A stretch of DNA of 9,337 bases from an uncultured bacterium. Lineage in GTDB: Bacteria > Actinomycetota > Aquicultoria > SKW223 > CALKMS01. The notes below the pieces were generated by a model. That model was not told the DNA's origin. It was given only the letters and a program-made list of their open reading frames with translations, and searched no databases. Both the position numbers and the translations under genes were made by a program. Position 1 is the stretch's first letter, and each line of letters opens with the position of its first letter. Of this stretch, positions 1 through 7,863 are shown piece after piece. Location of the stretch: positions 1 to 9,337 of the forward strand of contig CALKMS010000038.1 of NCBI GenBank assembly GCA_938091145.1. The letters run 5' to 3'.

Positions 1-803
1 CCAAGGTTTATGTAATGGAAACGCCTCAAAGGAAAGAAGAGCCTGACAAAGAACTGTGGCTTTCAGAAGTAAAGCGTTTTAAAGGTATGGTGGAAGATTT
101 AACCGGGGAAAAAGTCACTGAAGAAAGTTTAAGAGAAGCTATCAGAAAGGTTAACAAGAAAAGGAGAGCCTTGCAGAGGTTAGCGGAGTTAAGAAAAGCT
201 GATCCCCCGCCAATCAGCGGTAAAGATGCCCTTTTAATCGAGCAAGTAGCTTTCTATGACGATGTGGAAAGATTTACTCAAAAAGTAAATGAGCTTTGTG
301 ACGAACTTGAAGAAAGAGTAAAAAGAGGCGAAGGCGTTGTGCCTAAAGGCACAGCGCGGATTATTGTCTCGGGCACGCCGATGGCCATTCCTAACTGGAA
401 AGTACCTCATATTATTGAAACCAGTGGTGCGGTAATTGTGGCTGAGGAACTTTGCACGGGTTTGCGCTATTTTCAAGATTTGACGCCTGAGACTGATGGT
501 TCGGTTGAGCAAATGCTTAGGAATGTTGCTGAGCGGCATATTGGAATTGATTGTGCGATATTCACTCCTAACACTGAGCGGGCTGAGAAAGTGGCTCGTT
601 TGTTTAGAGAGTATAGTGCCCACGGTGTGGTTCATTATGTTCTCTCGTTCTGTGACCCTTACTTGGTAGAAGCCTATCAAATAGAAAAAGTGGCAAAAAG
701 AGAAAACATTCCTTTGCTCAAAATTGAAACTGATTACAGCCAGGAAGATACTGGGCAGTTAAAAACTCGGGTCGAAGCTTTCATTGAGATGTTAAATTCT
801 TAA
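1..803 (+). CDS. 2-hydroxyacyl-CoA dehydratase / double-cubane-cluster reductase family protein, C-terminal part
   Basis: The gene is cut by the left edge. The reading frame is open from base 3 and reads K-V-Y-V before the Met at 15, so that Met is internal: the family has a 'YVLE.P' stretch here. About 266 residues remain of a family that is normally about 380-430 long. The tail is typical of the HgdB/YjiM family. Counting from the Met at 15, it has ISGTPMAIPN-like text at 117-127, EELCTGLRYF with C147, C180 in GIDCAIF, N186-T-E-R, FCDPY with C213, and a closing DTGQLKTRVEAFIEML. These cysteines would bind an iron-sulfur cluster. Members either dehydrate 2-hydroxyacyl-CoA as heterodimers or, as stand-alone double-cubane-cluster proteins, reduce small molecules using electrons from an ATP-driven activase. 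Only one such subunit is seen next to the activase. This favours the YjiM/DCCP type, but a second subunit could lie upstream. Family assignment is secure; the substrate is unknown. Confidence 0.88.
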   Translation, partial: KVYVMETPQRKEEPDKELWLSEVKRFKGMVEDLTGEKVTEESLREAIRKVNKKRRALQRLAELRKADPPPISGKDALLIEQVAFYDDVERFTQKVNELCDELEERVKRGEGVVPKGTARIIVSGTPMAIPNWKVPHIIETSGAVIVAEELCTGLRYFQDLTPETDGSVEQMLRNVAERHIGIDCAIFTPNTERAEKVARLFREYSAHGVVHYVLSFCDPYLVEAYQIEKVAKRENIPLLKIETDYSQEDTGQLKTRVEAFIEMLNS

Positions 804-820
804 TTTTTGAAGAAATTGCC

Positions 821-1591
821 ATGAAAGAACTTTTTGCTGGTTTAGATATTGGTTCTCGGACTGTAGCTCTGGTGGAACTTCGGAATGGGAGCTACTCTTA
901 TCAGATCAGAGAGACGTCGCATTCTCCTTTAAAAGTGGCTCAAGAGCTGATTGAGGGCAAGGATTATTCTTTATTGGTGGCAACAGGCTATGGGCGTCAC
1001 GCTGCACGGGTGAAATTTGCTCAGGAGGTTATAACGGAAATCAAAGCTTATGCTATCGGGGCTCGCCATCTTCATCCTGATGTCCGAACTATTCTTGACA
1101 TTGGCGGCCAGGATACTAAGGTGATTTTACTTGACAAAGATGGGAAAGTAATTGACTTTCAAATGAATGAGAAGTGTTCAGCCGGGACAGGGAAATTTTT
1201 AGAAGTGATGGCTAAGGCTTTGGGATATTCTCTTGATGAACTTGGAAGTGAAGCTTTTAAAGCCAAAAAGAAGATAAAAGTTTCTTCAATGTGTACCGTT
1301 TTTGCTGAGTCAGAAGTGGTTTCACTTCTTCACGAGGGTGAGGAAAGAGAAAACATTGCTTTTGCCATTCATGCTTCCATTGCTGAAAGAGCAGCTGGCT
1401 TGCTAAAAAGAGTTGGAGTAGTTGAACCTCTCTTGTTTGCTGGTGGCGTAGCAAAAAATTCTTGCCTGGTTAAGTTGCTTCAAGAAAAACTCAAAAAGGA
1501 GGTGATAGTTCCGAAGGAGCCGCAAATAGTTGGCGCTTTTGGCGCTGCTATTTACGCTTCAAGAAAAGGATTTTTTGGAGGTGAGGGTTAA
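821..1591 (+). CDS. ATP-dependent activase of 2-hydroxyacyl-CoA dehydratase/DCCP family (BcrAD/HgdC/YjiL type)
   Basis: This is a 256-residue ASKHA-fold ATPase of normal family length. Motifs in order are phosphate-1 GLDIGSRT (7-14), DIGGQDTK (93-100), NEKCSAGTGKFLE (116-128), SSMCTVFAESEVV (155-167), the adenosine-site FAGGVAKN (206-213) and GAFGAAIYA near the end. C119 and C158 are the two cysteines that in HgdC-type activases bridge one [4Fe-4S] cluster between the subunits of a homodimer. ATP binding opens the helix-cluster-helix angle and drives one electron to the partner reductase, here the gene 17 bases upstream. The protein is cytosolic and oxygen-sensitive. The ATG at 821 is chosen because the protein starts directly with the conserved first strand; its ribosome site is weak (GAAGAA, 809-814), which suggests translational coupling. 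The stop codon abuts the next start. Confidence 0.95.
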   Translation: MKELFAGLDIGSRTVALVELRNGSYSYQIRETSHSPLKVAQELIEGKDYSLLVATGYGRHAARVKFAQEVITEIKAYAIGARHLHPDVRTILDIGGQDTKVILLDKDGKVIDFQMNEKCSAGTGKFLEVMAKALGYSLDELGSEAFKAKKKIKVSSMCTVFAESEVVSLLHEGEERENIAFAIHASIAERAAGLLKRVGVVEPLLFAGGVAKNSCLVKLLQEKLKKEVIVPKEPQIVGAFGAAIYASRKGFFGGEG

Positions 1592-1594
1592 TTG
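1577..1594 (+). promoter_or_regulatory. Strong Shine-Dalgarno and TTG start of the yedE-like gene
   Basis: GGAGGTGA lies at 1577-1584, inside the last codons of the activase gene, seven bases before a TTG at 1592 that directly follows the TAA at 1589-1591. The strong site compensates for the weak TTG codon and fixes the start. Confidence 0.85.
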
Positions 1595-2692
1595 AAAAAA
1601 GAATATGGCTTAATGGGGATTACTGGCTTAATTATCGGTGCTTTAGTTGTTTATCTTACAAAAGCAGGCAATCCGCCAAATATGGGAATCTGTATTGCCT
1701 GTTTTGAGAGGGATATTGCTGGAGCTATTGGCCTTCACCGTGCCAATCTTGTTCAGTATTTAAGGCCAGAGATAATTGGGATTGTTTTTGGAGCGTTGAT
1801 TGCTGCTCTGGCTTTTAGAGATTTCAAACCAACTTCAGGCTCTTCGCCTTTAGTCCGATTTATGCTGGGAATGTTTTCGATGATTGGTGCCTTAGTTTTT
1901 CTTGGTTGTCCTTTGAGAATGACTGTAAGATTGGCTGGAGGAGACCTTAACGCATTAATCGCTCTTTTTGGCTTTATTGCTGGTATTGCTATTGGGACAG
2001 TTTTCTTGAAATCCAATTTCGATTTAGGAGCAGCTAAAAAATCATCATCTCTGGAGTCATATATTCTTCCTTTAATTATGTTGTTTTTACTTCTTTTGCT
2101 TTTCTTTAAACCCGTTTTTAATGCTAAAGCTGGAGGACCTATCTTTTTTTCTACTGAGGGACCAGGCTCAAAACATGTTCCGCCACTGATTGGTTTAGTA
2201 GCTGGCTTGGTGGTTGGTTTTTTAGCTCAGAGAACTCGCTTGTGTTTTGCCGGTGGTATTCGTGATTTAATTCTTTTTCGCGAGTTTTATTTGTTAATTG
2301 GTTTTATTGTTATCTTTGCTACTGTTTTAGTTGGTGACCTGGTATTTGGTTTTTTTAAGCTTGGTTTTTTTGGTCAGCCAATTGCTCATACCGACCATTT
2401 GTGGAATTTTTTAGGAATGAGTTTAGTCGGTTTAAACGCTGTCTTGCTTGGTGGCTGCCCTTTACGGCAGTTAGTATTAGCGGCTCAGGGTAGTGGCGAC
2501 TCAGCACTTACTGTTCTTGGCTACATTGTGGGAGCCGGTGTTGCTCATAATTTTATGTTGGTTGGCTTTCCCCCGCCTGTTCCGCCAGCAACTGGTCCAA
2601 CTGGAGTGTTAATTTACGGGAAGGTAGCGGTAATTGTTGGTATAATCTTTTCCTTGCTGGTTGGTTACTTTAACCTGGCTAAAGAAAAATAA
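1592..2692 (+). CDS. yedE: YedE-family membrane protein, putative selenium (or sulfur) transporter
   Basis: A 366-residue, very hydrophobic protein of the YeeE/YedE sulfur-transport superfamily, with roughly ten membrane segments. It is an internal duplication. The first half has a cysteine-containing strip with C34 and C37 followed by RDIAGAIGLHR (40-50) and GCPLRM (105-110). The second half repeats this as RLCFAGGIRDLILFR (216-230) and GGCPLRQLV (287-295). In the related YeeE thiosulfate channel, such conserved cysteines line the path of the sulfur compound; here C34/C37, C106, C218 and C289 are candidates. The selenium-linked YedE subfamily is known to co-occur with YedF, which is the next gene, so a role in uptake or handling of a Se species is likely but unproven. 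The TTG start is set by the ribosome site at 1577. There is no gap to the activase gene, so the two are certainly co-transcribed. Confidence 0.88.
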   Translation: MKKEYGLMGITGLIIGALVVYLTKAGNPPNMGICIACFERDIAGAIGLHRANLVQYLRPEIIGIVFGALIAALAFRDFKPTSGSSPLVRFMLGMFSMIGALVFLGCPLRMTVRLAGGDLNALIALFGFIAGIAIGTVFLKSNFDLGAAKKSSSLESYILPLIMLFLLLLLFFKPVFNAKAGGPIFFSTEGPGSKHVPPLIGLVAGLVVGFLAQRTRLCFAGGIRDLILFREFYLLIGFIVIFATVLVGDLVFGFFKLGFFGQPIAHTDHLWNFLGMSLVGLNAVLLGGCPLRQLVLAAQGSGDSALTVLGYIVGAGVAHNFMLVGFPPPVPPATGPTGVLIYGKVAVIVGIIFSLLVGYFNLAKEK

Positions 2693-2710
2693 CTATTGGT
2701 GGTGGTGCGA

Positions 2711-3325
2711 ATGAAAGAGGTTGATGCTCGGGGATATCCTTGCCCCCAGCCAGTTTTGTTTACTAAAAAGGTTGTTGATGAGGGAGAAAAAGAGATTGTT
2801 GTCTTGGTTGATAATCGCGGTTCAGCTGATAATGTGGCTCGCTTTGGGGAAAAATCAGGTTATCGGGTAGAAATTAAAGAAGAAAATGGGGACTTTAAGG
2901 TGGTGCTCAAGAAAGGAATTGAGAGTTCAGCTTCAAAAACAACAGAAGCAGCCGAAATAACCTGTGAAACTGGCAACTGGAAACTGCTTAAAGGAAAAAC
3001 TCTTTTGGTTTCCACTGATTCTTTAGGACGAGGTAGCGAGGAGCTCGGTAAAGTTTTGGTTAAAGCCTTGCTCAATACCCTTTCGGGAAATGAAAGCCTG
3101 CCTGAGAAAATAGTTTTGATTAACTCTGGGGTAAAACTGGCTTGCGAAGGCTCTGATGTTTTAGAAGCTCTTCAAGTAGTTGTTGATAAGGGAGTAGAGC
3201 TTTTAGCTTGTGGTACTTGCTTAAACTATTTCGGTCTAACCGAAAAGTTGAAAGTTGGGCGAGTATCAAATGCGTACGAGATTTTAAATGTTTTGCTGGA
3301 GTCTCAAATAGTTCCCTGGGCTTAA
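2711..3325 (+). CDS. yedF: YedF: sulfurtransferase-like selenium metabolism protein (TusA domain + DsrE-like domain)
   Basis: A 204-residue protein of the usual YedF length. Residues 1-70 are a TusA/SirA-like domain with the CPxP motif at 11-14 (DARGYPCPQPVLFTKK), where C11 would carry persulfide or perselenide sulfur/selenium. Residues about 95-204 are a DsrE-like domain ending in the family signature LACGTCLNYFGL (166-176) and the closing VSNAYEIL, with C145, C167 and C170. The family is a genomic marker of selenium use; its exact chemistry is not settled, but a Se/S carrier role is the common view. The start is ambiguous: TTG at 2696 and GTGs at 2699, 2702 and 2705 are in frame. The ATG at 2711 is preferred because it gives the usual N-terminus and leaves the GGTGGTG stretch as a weak ribosome site. 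The gene sits 18 bases after yedE and is the last of the operon. Confidence 0.88.
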   Translation: MKEVDARGYPCPQPVLFTKKVVDEGEKEIVVLVDNRGSADNVARFGEKSGYRVEIKEENGDFKVVLKKGIESSASKTTEAAEITCETGNWKLLKGKTLLVSTDSLGRGSEELGKVLVKALLNTLSGNESLPEKIVLINSGVKLACEGSDVLEALQVVVDKGVELLACGTCLNYFGLTEKLKVGRVSNAYEILNVLLESQIVPWA

Positions 3326-3355
3326 GAATGTAATTAAAAAATTTGCAAAGAGTTT

Positions 3356-3383
3356 GTTTCAATAGTTGCTAACTTTTTGAAAC
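3356..3383. repeat. Inverted repeat / hairpin between the Se operon and the glycan cassette
   Basis: Outer arms GTTTCAA (3356-3362) and TTGAAAC (3377-3383) match perfectly, and inner arms AGTT (3364-3367) and AACT (3371-3374) add four more pairs around a three-base loop, with a 1x2 bulge between. No T tract follows on the + strand, so it is not a normal rho-independent terminator. Its overlap with a possible -35 box could make it an operator. Confidence 0.5.
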
Positions 3384-3394
3384 CTCGTTATCAT
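3366..3394 (+). promoter_or_regulatory. Possible promoter for the glycosyltransferase cassette
   Basis: TTGCTA (3366-3371, 4/6 match to -35) is followed after 17 bases by TATCAT (3389-3394, 5/6 match to -10). Transcription would begin near 3401, almost on the ATG at 3403. The -35 lies inside the inverted repeat. In AT-rich DNA such matches also arise by chance. Confidence 0.35.
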
Positions 3395-3402
3395 TAAACG
3401 CT

Positions 3403-4452
3403 ATGTTAAAAAATGGGACTGCAGCTCAGATTTTAAATGATGCCTATTTTTTTATTCCGGACGCCAGTCCATCGAGTTTTTATCGTTTCGTTTTTCCCTT
3501 GAGATATTTTCGCCAAAAAGGCTACCATCCTCGTTTAGCAGCGGTAATTCAGCCTTCTTATTTCGAAAAAGGAAGAGCTTTCTTTTTTCAACGAGTTGCC
3601 GACCGCAGTCTTTTTGATTTAAGTTTGGCGATAAGAGATCAACCGCGGGCAATGATATTTGACCTAGACACCTACATTGAGCCTCCACCTTATCATCCTA
3701 ATTATAATTTCTATGCTTCGATGCGTCCTTATCTGGAGATGGTAATCCAGAGTTCAACTATAGTGACTGTGCCAACTCAACGATTAAAAGATGAAATTAA
3801 GGGATTAAACGAGAACATTTTTGTTTTACCAAATAAGTTTAGTCTGGAAGTTCTTGAGAACTTAAAAGATGGTAAGAAAGAAGACTTGAAAAAGGAAGCT
3901 GGATTAACTAATAATTCGGTAGTCCTTGGTTGGGGTGGAGCTCCTTTTAGTTTACATGAGCTTGCTTCTTTAGAGAAAGTTCTCAATCGCTTATTTGAAA
4001 AATTTAATCATTTGTATTTTGCGGTCTGGGGGGGTGAGCCAAATTTCCAGCGAATACCAAGAGAGAAGATAGTGAAGTTTGACTTTTTGCCTCTTTCTTC
4101 TTACTTTATATCTTTAGGGGTGGTTGACATTGGCTTAATACCAGCAGAGAACACCCTCTTTAATCAGTGTAAATCTGGCCGGATGAGTTACGAGTATGGC
4201 TTGGCGAAAAGTGCTGTGATTGCTCAAAATATCGAGCCTTATAAACTATTGGCAGAAAACGGAGCACCTATCAATCTGGCAGAAACGGAAGAAGAGTGGG
4301 AGGAAAAATTGGTAGAGTTAATAAAGGATGACGAAAAAAGAGCCAATGAAGGACAAAAATTAAATGAATGGGTGAAAGAAAACTGTTTTTTTCGAGACGA
4401 GGAAACGGAATGGGAGGAGTTTTTAACGAAGCTAAGTGAGGTTTTGGAATGA
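3403..4452 (+). CDS. Glycosyltransferase, GT-B fold (GT4-like)
   Basis: A 349-residue cytosolic protein with no membrane segment. The N-terminal half has the DLDTYIEPPPYHPNY stretch (87-101), which corresponds to the 'DLDD...P.HP' region of GT4-like enzymes of surface-glycan clusters, and then IVTVPTQRLKDEI (120-132). The C-terminal half has VVLGWGGAP (173-181) starting the second Rossmann domain and DIGLIPAENTLFNQCKSG (242-259) followed by YEYGLAKSAVIAQN, the usual sugar-nucleotide binding region ('D.GL.P...t.FN..KS..k..EYg..g.pvv'). It would transfer a sugar from an activated donor to a growing glycan; donor and acceptor cannot be told. The ATG at 3403 is the only sensible start, although no Shine-Dalgarno is visible before it. 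It is the first gene of the cassette and overlaps the next by ATGA. Confidence 0.82.
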   Translation: MLKNGTAAQILNDAYFFIPDASPSSFYRFVFPLRYFRQKGYHPRLAAVIQPSYFEKGRAFFFQRVADRSLFDLSLAIRDQPRAMIFDLDTYIEPPPYHPNYNFYASMRPYLEMVIQSSTIVTVPTQRLKDEIKGLNENIFVLPNKFSLEVLENLKDGKKEDLKKEAGLTNNSVVLGWGGAPFSLHELASLEKVLNRLFEKFNHLYFAVWGGEPNFQRIPREKIVKFDFLPLSSYFISLGVVDIGLIPAENTLFNQCKSGRMSYEYGLAKSAVIAQNIEPYKLLAENGAPINLAETEEEWEEKLVELIKDDEKRANEGQKLNEWVKENCFFRDEETEWEEFLTKLSEVLE

Positions 4453-5243
4453 AAAAGGAGCGTCCAGTTTCGATAGTTATGCTTACTCATAATAATCTTT
4501 TTTACACTAAGCAGTGTGTTGAAAAACTGGAGGAAACCACTGAAAACTATGAGTTAGTCATAGTTGACAATGCTTCAACTGACGGAACAGTAGAGTATCT
4601 TCGAGAGATGGAGAAAAAAAAGAAAAACCTAAAGGTAGCTTACAATAGGACAAACAAGGGTTTTGCTGCTGGTTGCAATCAAGGCGTTAGAATGGCACGT
4701 TACGGTTTAGTCTGCCTCTTAAACAATGACATTGTTCCATTTGCAGGCTGGCTTGACAAGCTAAAAGAAGTTATGGAAAAAGGTGTTGGAGCGGTTGGTG
4801 CCAAACTAATATTTCCTGACTATACTCTTCAGCACTGCGGAATTGTTTTTGAACATCGCGACCAGCCAATGCCTCATTTCTGGCCCTTTCATCGTTTTTT
4901 TGGCTTTCCTGAAGAGATTGAAGAAGCCAATCAGTTAGAAACTGTTCCGGCAGTGACAGCTGCCTGTCTTTTAACTACTAAGACAGTCTGGGACCGAGTT
5001 GATGGAATGGATGAGGGTTATATTATTGCCAATTTTGAAGATGTCGACTTCAATTTGAAATTGCGGGAGGCTGGTTTCAAGGTTTTATATCAGCCAGAGG
5101 CACGCTTGATTCACTACTGGGGTCAAACGGTAAAATCAAAAACAGACGAGCTTGACTCGCCTCAGCGTTATTTTCAAATGAACTTTGAAAGATTGATGAT
5201 TAAATGGTATCAAAAGTTAACTTTAGGTTTAGCTCATGTTTAA
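4449..5243 (+). CDS. Family 2 (GT-A) glycosyltransferase, rhamnosyltransferase-like
   Basis: A 264-residue GT2 enzyme. It starts directly with strand 1 (VSIVMLTHNN, 7-16), then IVDNASTDGT (38-47) for nucleotide binding, NKGFAAGCNQG (69-79), LLNNDI (90-95) as the metal-binding DxD equivalent, the LQHCGIVF stretch (127-134) seen in rhamnosyltransferase-like members, and FEDVDFNLKLREAG (196-209) carrying the catalytic-base acidic pair. There are no membrane helices; it is presumably cytosolic and transfers one sugar to a surface-glycan intermediate. The start is set by the ATGA overlap with the preceding gene (4449-4452) and by AAGTGAGG at 4434-4441, seven bases upstream, so translation is coupled. 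It is similar in layout to the second GT2 domain of the following gene. Confidence 0.9.
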   Translation: MKKERPVSIVMLTHNNLFYTKQCVEKLEETTENYELVIVDNASTDGTVEYLREMEKKKKNLKVAYNRTNKGFAAGCNQGVRMARYGLVCLLNNDIVPFAGWLDKLKEVMEKGVGAVGAKLIFPDYTLQHCGIVFEHRDQPMPHFWPFHRFFGFPEEIEEANQLETVPAVTAACLLTTKTVWDRVDGMDEGYIIANFEDVDFNLKLREAGFKVLYQPEARLIHYWGQTVKSKTDELDSPQRYFQMNFERLMIKWYQKLTLGLAHV

Positions 5244-5262
5244 AAGAAGGGCAGGTTGAAAA

Positions 5263-7863
5263 TTGAGCGAAGGAAAGCCGTTGGTAAGTATTATTTTACC
5301 TGTTTATAATGGTCGCGAACATATTCGCACGACCTTAGAGTCTATTTTTAACCAAACTTATAGTCCAGTTGAAGTTATTGTTATAGATGATGGTTCAACT
5401 GATGGGACCTTTGAAAAGCTAAAAGAATTTAAAGCTTCCCTGTCGGAAAGAGACAAAGTAAATTGCCACATCGTAAGGCAGGAAAATCAAGGGGCGCCTC
5501 GAGCTCGGAATAATGGTGTAGCGATGTCTAAGGGCGAATACCTTCTTTTTGTTGATGCTGACACTATTTTATACCCTCAATGTGTGGAAAAAATGGTCGA
5601 GACTTTGGCTTCAAATTCTAAGGCAAGCTACGCTTACTGTGATTATAAAATGGTTGGCTGGCGTGAAGGATATCATAAAGCCCAACCTTTTGATGCAGAG
5701 CTTTTACGAAAAACAAATTATATTAGTTGCACTTCCCTCATAAGAAAAGAACATTTCCCTGGATGGGATCCGAAAATCAAGGGATTACAAGACTGGGATC
5801 TCTGGCTGACTATGCTTGATAATGGCTACACTGGAGTATACATACCAGAAGTTTTGTTTGAAGCCATTCAACGGGAGGATTCAATAACTGGAAGCTGGGT
5901 TAGAAATCACTGGGCTGAGGCTATTTCATCGGTTTTGGCTAAACACCAGAAAATCGCTATTTTTACTTTAACCAAAGATCGGCTTGAGTACACTGAAAGG
6001 ATGTTTACATCGCTCGATAAATATACTCACATTCCTTATACCCATTTCATTGTTGACCAGGGATCGACTGACGGAACGCGAGATTTTCTTATGAGAATGA
6101 TGAAAGAGAGAAATAATTTGAAAGTAATTTTTAACGAAGATAACAAAGGAATTTCTATTGGGTCAAATCAAGCGCTTGATGCTATTGGTAATGATTTTGA
6201 TTATATAATGAAGCTTGATAACGATTGTGAAATTTTAACTGACGATTGGCTTTATGAGCTGGTTAAGTTAATTATTTATTCAAACAATGTTTTGGTTCTA
6301 TCTCCGTATGTTGAGGGCCTTGTTGAACACAAGGGAGGAGTACCTCGTTACTTCTCTTGCAAATTACTTGGTCACCCAGTTGGTTTGACTTTTCATTTAG
6401 GCGGGATTTCAGTTATTTCGGCTTCCTCGGCTTATAATGGTTTTCGATTTGATGAGAACGACACTTTAAGTGGAACTCAGGATGTGAGTTTTTCTCGTCA
6501 GGTTATTAACAAGGGTTACTTAATGGGCTATGTAGAAGATATAAGAGTAGAACATATGGACACAACTACTGGTCAGAAAAAAAAGTTTCCTCAATATTTT
6601 AAGCAGAGGGAAGAAGTCGAAAGCAAAAAATCCTACAAGGAAACCAAAAAAGATAAAGAATCATTAACTTTAATCGCTTCATCTGATAAAGAAGAAAATA
6701 TTAACACCCCTGAATATTGGAATAAACGTTATGATGATAAGATCGAGAATGAAAAAGAAGATTTTGACCCTTATAGGTTTCAGGCCATTTTGGAATTCGT
6801 TCCGGCAAAATCAAAACTGCTTGATGTTGGCTGCGGTTTGGGCGAGTTTCTTCGTTATACTAAAAAACTTAGGCCAGGTGTTGATTTATATGGGGTGGAT
6901 TTTTCTGAGAAGGCGATAAATTTCAACCGCGAAAAGGACCAAGGGAAGATCTCGTATGAGGTAAGCTCAGCTTATTCTTTGCCATTCCAAAAAAACAGCT
7001 TTGATATTGTTACAGCGGGGGAGGTGTTGGAACATCTTGATGATCCAGAGGAGTTTATTAAAGAAGCCAGGCGCGTTTTGAAACCGGGTGGGCGTCTTCT
7101 GCTCACTTTACCGTATGAGGATAGGGTGAGGGACCCAGAACATGTGAGATATTACTACCGAGAAGACTTAATTGATTTGCTTTCGCCTTACTTTCGTTTT
7201 GTAGAAGTATTTCCCATTCGGCCTCTTGGTGAAAACTATGCTTTAGTTACCGCTACCGATTCTCCACCGATAGTATCTCTGGACCTTGATGATTTTGCTC
7301 AAGACAACCATCGTCTTGATTTACTGGAAAAGTTAAAAGAATCATTTCCTGAGTTTAAAATTACTTTATTTACAATTCCAACTAAAGCGCCGGCGAAATG
7401 GTTAGAAAGTTTACTCAAGCTTGGTTTTTTGGAGTTTGCCTTACATGGTAATTATCACTCTTACCTTGAATGCCAGAGTTGGAGCAAAAAGGAAGCAAAG
7501 AAAAAGATAAATAGCTCTTTTTCCTATCTTTATGTGCCGGGCTTTAAGGCTCCCTACTGGGCAGCTTCAAATGGACTTTATGAAGCTTTAAAGGAACTCG
7601 GTTTTTGGGTGGCTGATCAGGATATTTCACCTGCTCCGGATTATTTACCACATTATCGCTATAACTGGCTAATAAATCAGCCTTTGCCTCTGTTTCCTGA
7701 AATAAGAGGGCATGGCCATGTGCAAAACGTTTGCGGAAATGGTCTTGAAGAAAGTTTTGTTAATTTAATTAACTCGTTGGAAAAGATTAGAGAAATAGTA
7801 GGTGGCCCAATTAGTTTTAGAACAGCCAATGAATGTGTCAGGTTTTTGTATGATTTAAATTAA
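5263..7863 (+). CDS. Four-domain glycan enzyme: GT2 + GT2 + SAM methyltransferase + NodB/CE4-like deacetylase
   Basis: An 866-residue fusion. Residues about 6-225 are a GT2 domain (VSIILPVYNG, IDDGSTDGT 41-49, VDAD 97-100, QDWDLW 176-181). Residues about 230-437 are a second GT2 domain (VDQGSTDGT 264-272, KLDND 317-321, GTQDVSFSRQ 404-413). A Lys/Glu-rich linker follows (438-480). Residues about 482-665 are a class I methyltransferase (LLDVGCGLGEF 519-529, YGVDFSEKAI 543-552, FDIVTAGEVLEHL 580-592, RRVLKPGGRLLLTLP 603-617). Residues 668-866 resemble polysaccharide deacetylases: LDLDDF (673-678), HGNYH (728-732, the H-x3-H metal pair), FKAPYW (761-766) in place of RxPY, and GHGHV (816-820). 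All four domains keep their key residues. There is no signal peptide or membrane segment, so it acts in the cytosol. The TTG at 5263 is the start because an in-frame TGA lies at 5257-5259; GCAGG just upstream is a modest ribosome site. It probably adds two sugars and methylates and deacetylates the glycan; the deacetylase call is the least sure. Confidence 0.87.
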   Translation: MSEGKPLVSIILPVYNGREHIRTTLESIFNQTYSPVEVIVIDDGSTDGTFEKLKEFKASLSERDKVNCHIVRQENQGAPRARNNGVAMSKGEYLLFVDADTILYPQCVEKMVETLASNSKASYAYCDYKMVGWREGYHKAQPFDAELLRKTNYISCTSLIRKEHFPGWDPKIKGLQDWDLWLTMLDNGYTGVYIPEVLFEAIQREDSITGSWVRNHWAEAISSVLAKHQKIAIFTLTKDRLEYTERMFTSLDKYTHIPYTHFIVDQGSTDGTRDFLMRMMKERNNLKVIFNEDNKGISIGSNQALDAIGNDFDYIMKLDNDCEILTDDWLYELVKLIIYSNNVLVLSPYVEGLVEHKGGVPRYFSCKLLGHPVGLTFHLGGISVISASSAYNGFRFDENDTLSGTQDVSFSRQVINKGYLMGYVEDIRVEHMDTTTGQKKKFPQYFKQREEVESKKSYKETKKDKESLTLIASSDKEENINTPEYWNKRYDDKIENEKEDFDPYRFQAILEFVPAKSKLLDVGCGLGEFLRYTKKLRPGVDLYGVDFSEKAINFNREKDQGKISYEVSSAYSLPFQKNSFDIVTAGEVLEHLDDPEEFIKEARRVLKPGGRLLLTLPYEDRVRDPEHVRYYYREDLIDLLSPYFRFVEVFPIRPLGENYALVTATDSPPIVSLDLDDFAQDNHRLDLLEKLKESFPEFKITLFTIPTKAPAKWLESLLKLGFLEFALHGNYHSYLECQSWSKKEAKKKINSSFSYLYVPGFKAPYWAASNGLYEALKELGFWVADQDISPAPDYLPHYRYNWLINQPLPLFPEIRGHGHVQNVCGNGLEESFVNLINSLEKIREIVGGPISFRTANECVRFLYDLN

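Noticed and set aside
15..17. ATG as the true start of the first gene
   Set aside because: The frame is open to the window edge and reads K-V-Y-V before it, matching the internal 'YVLE.P' region of the family. The protein also lacks its N-terminal third, so the gene is truncated by the window.
234..680. Long - strand reading frame inside the reductase gene
   Set aside because: It is a shadow of the opposite strand coding sequence, with no motif, ribosome site or family resemblance.
2696..2710. TTG/GTG starts giving five extra residues to YedF
   Set aside because: They would consume the only ribosome-site-like stretch (GGTGGTG), and family members begin at the equivalent of the ATG at 2711.
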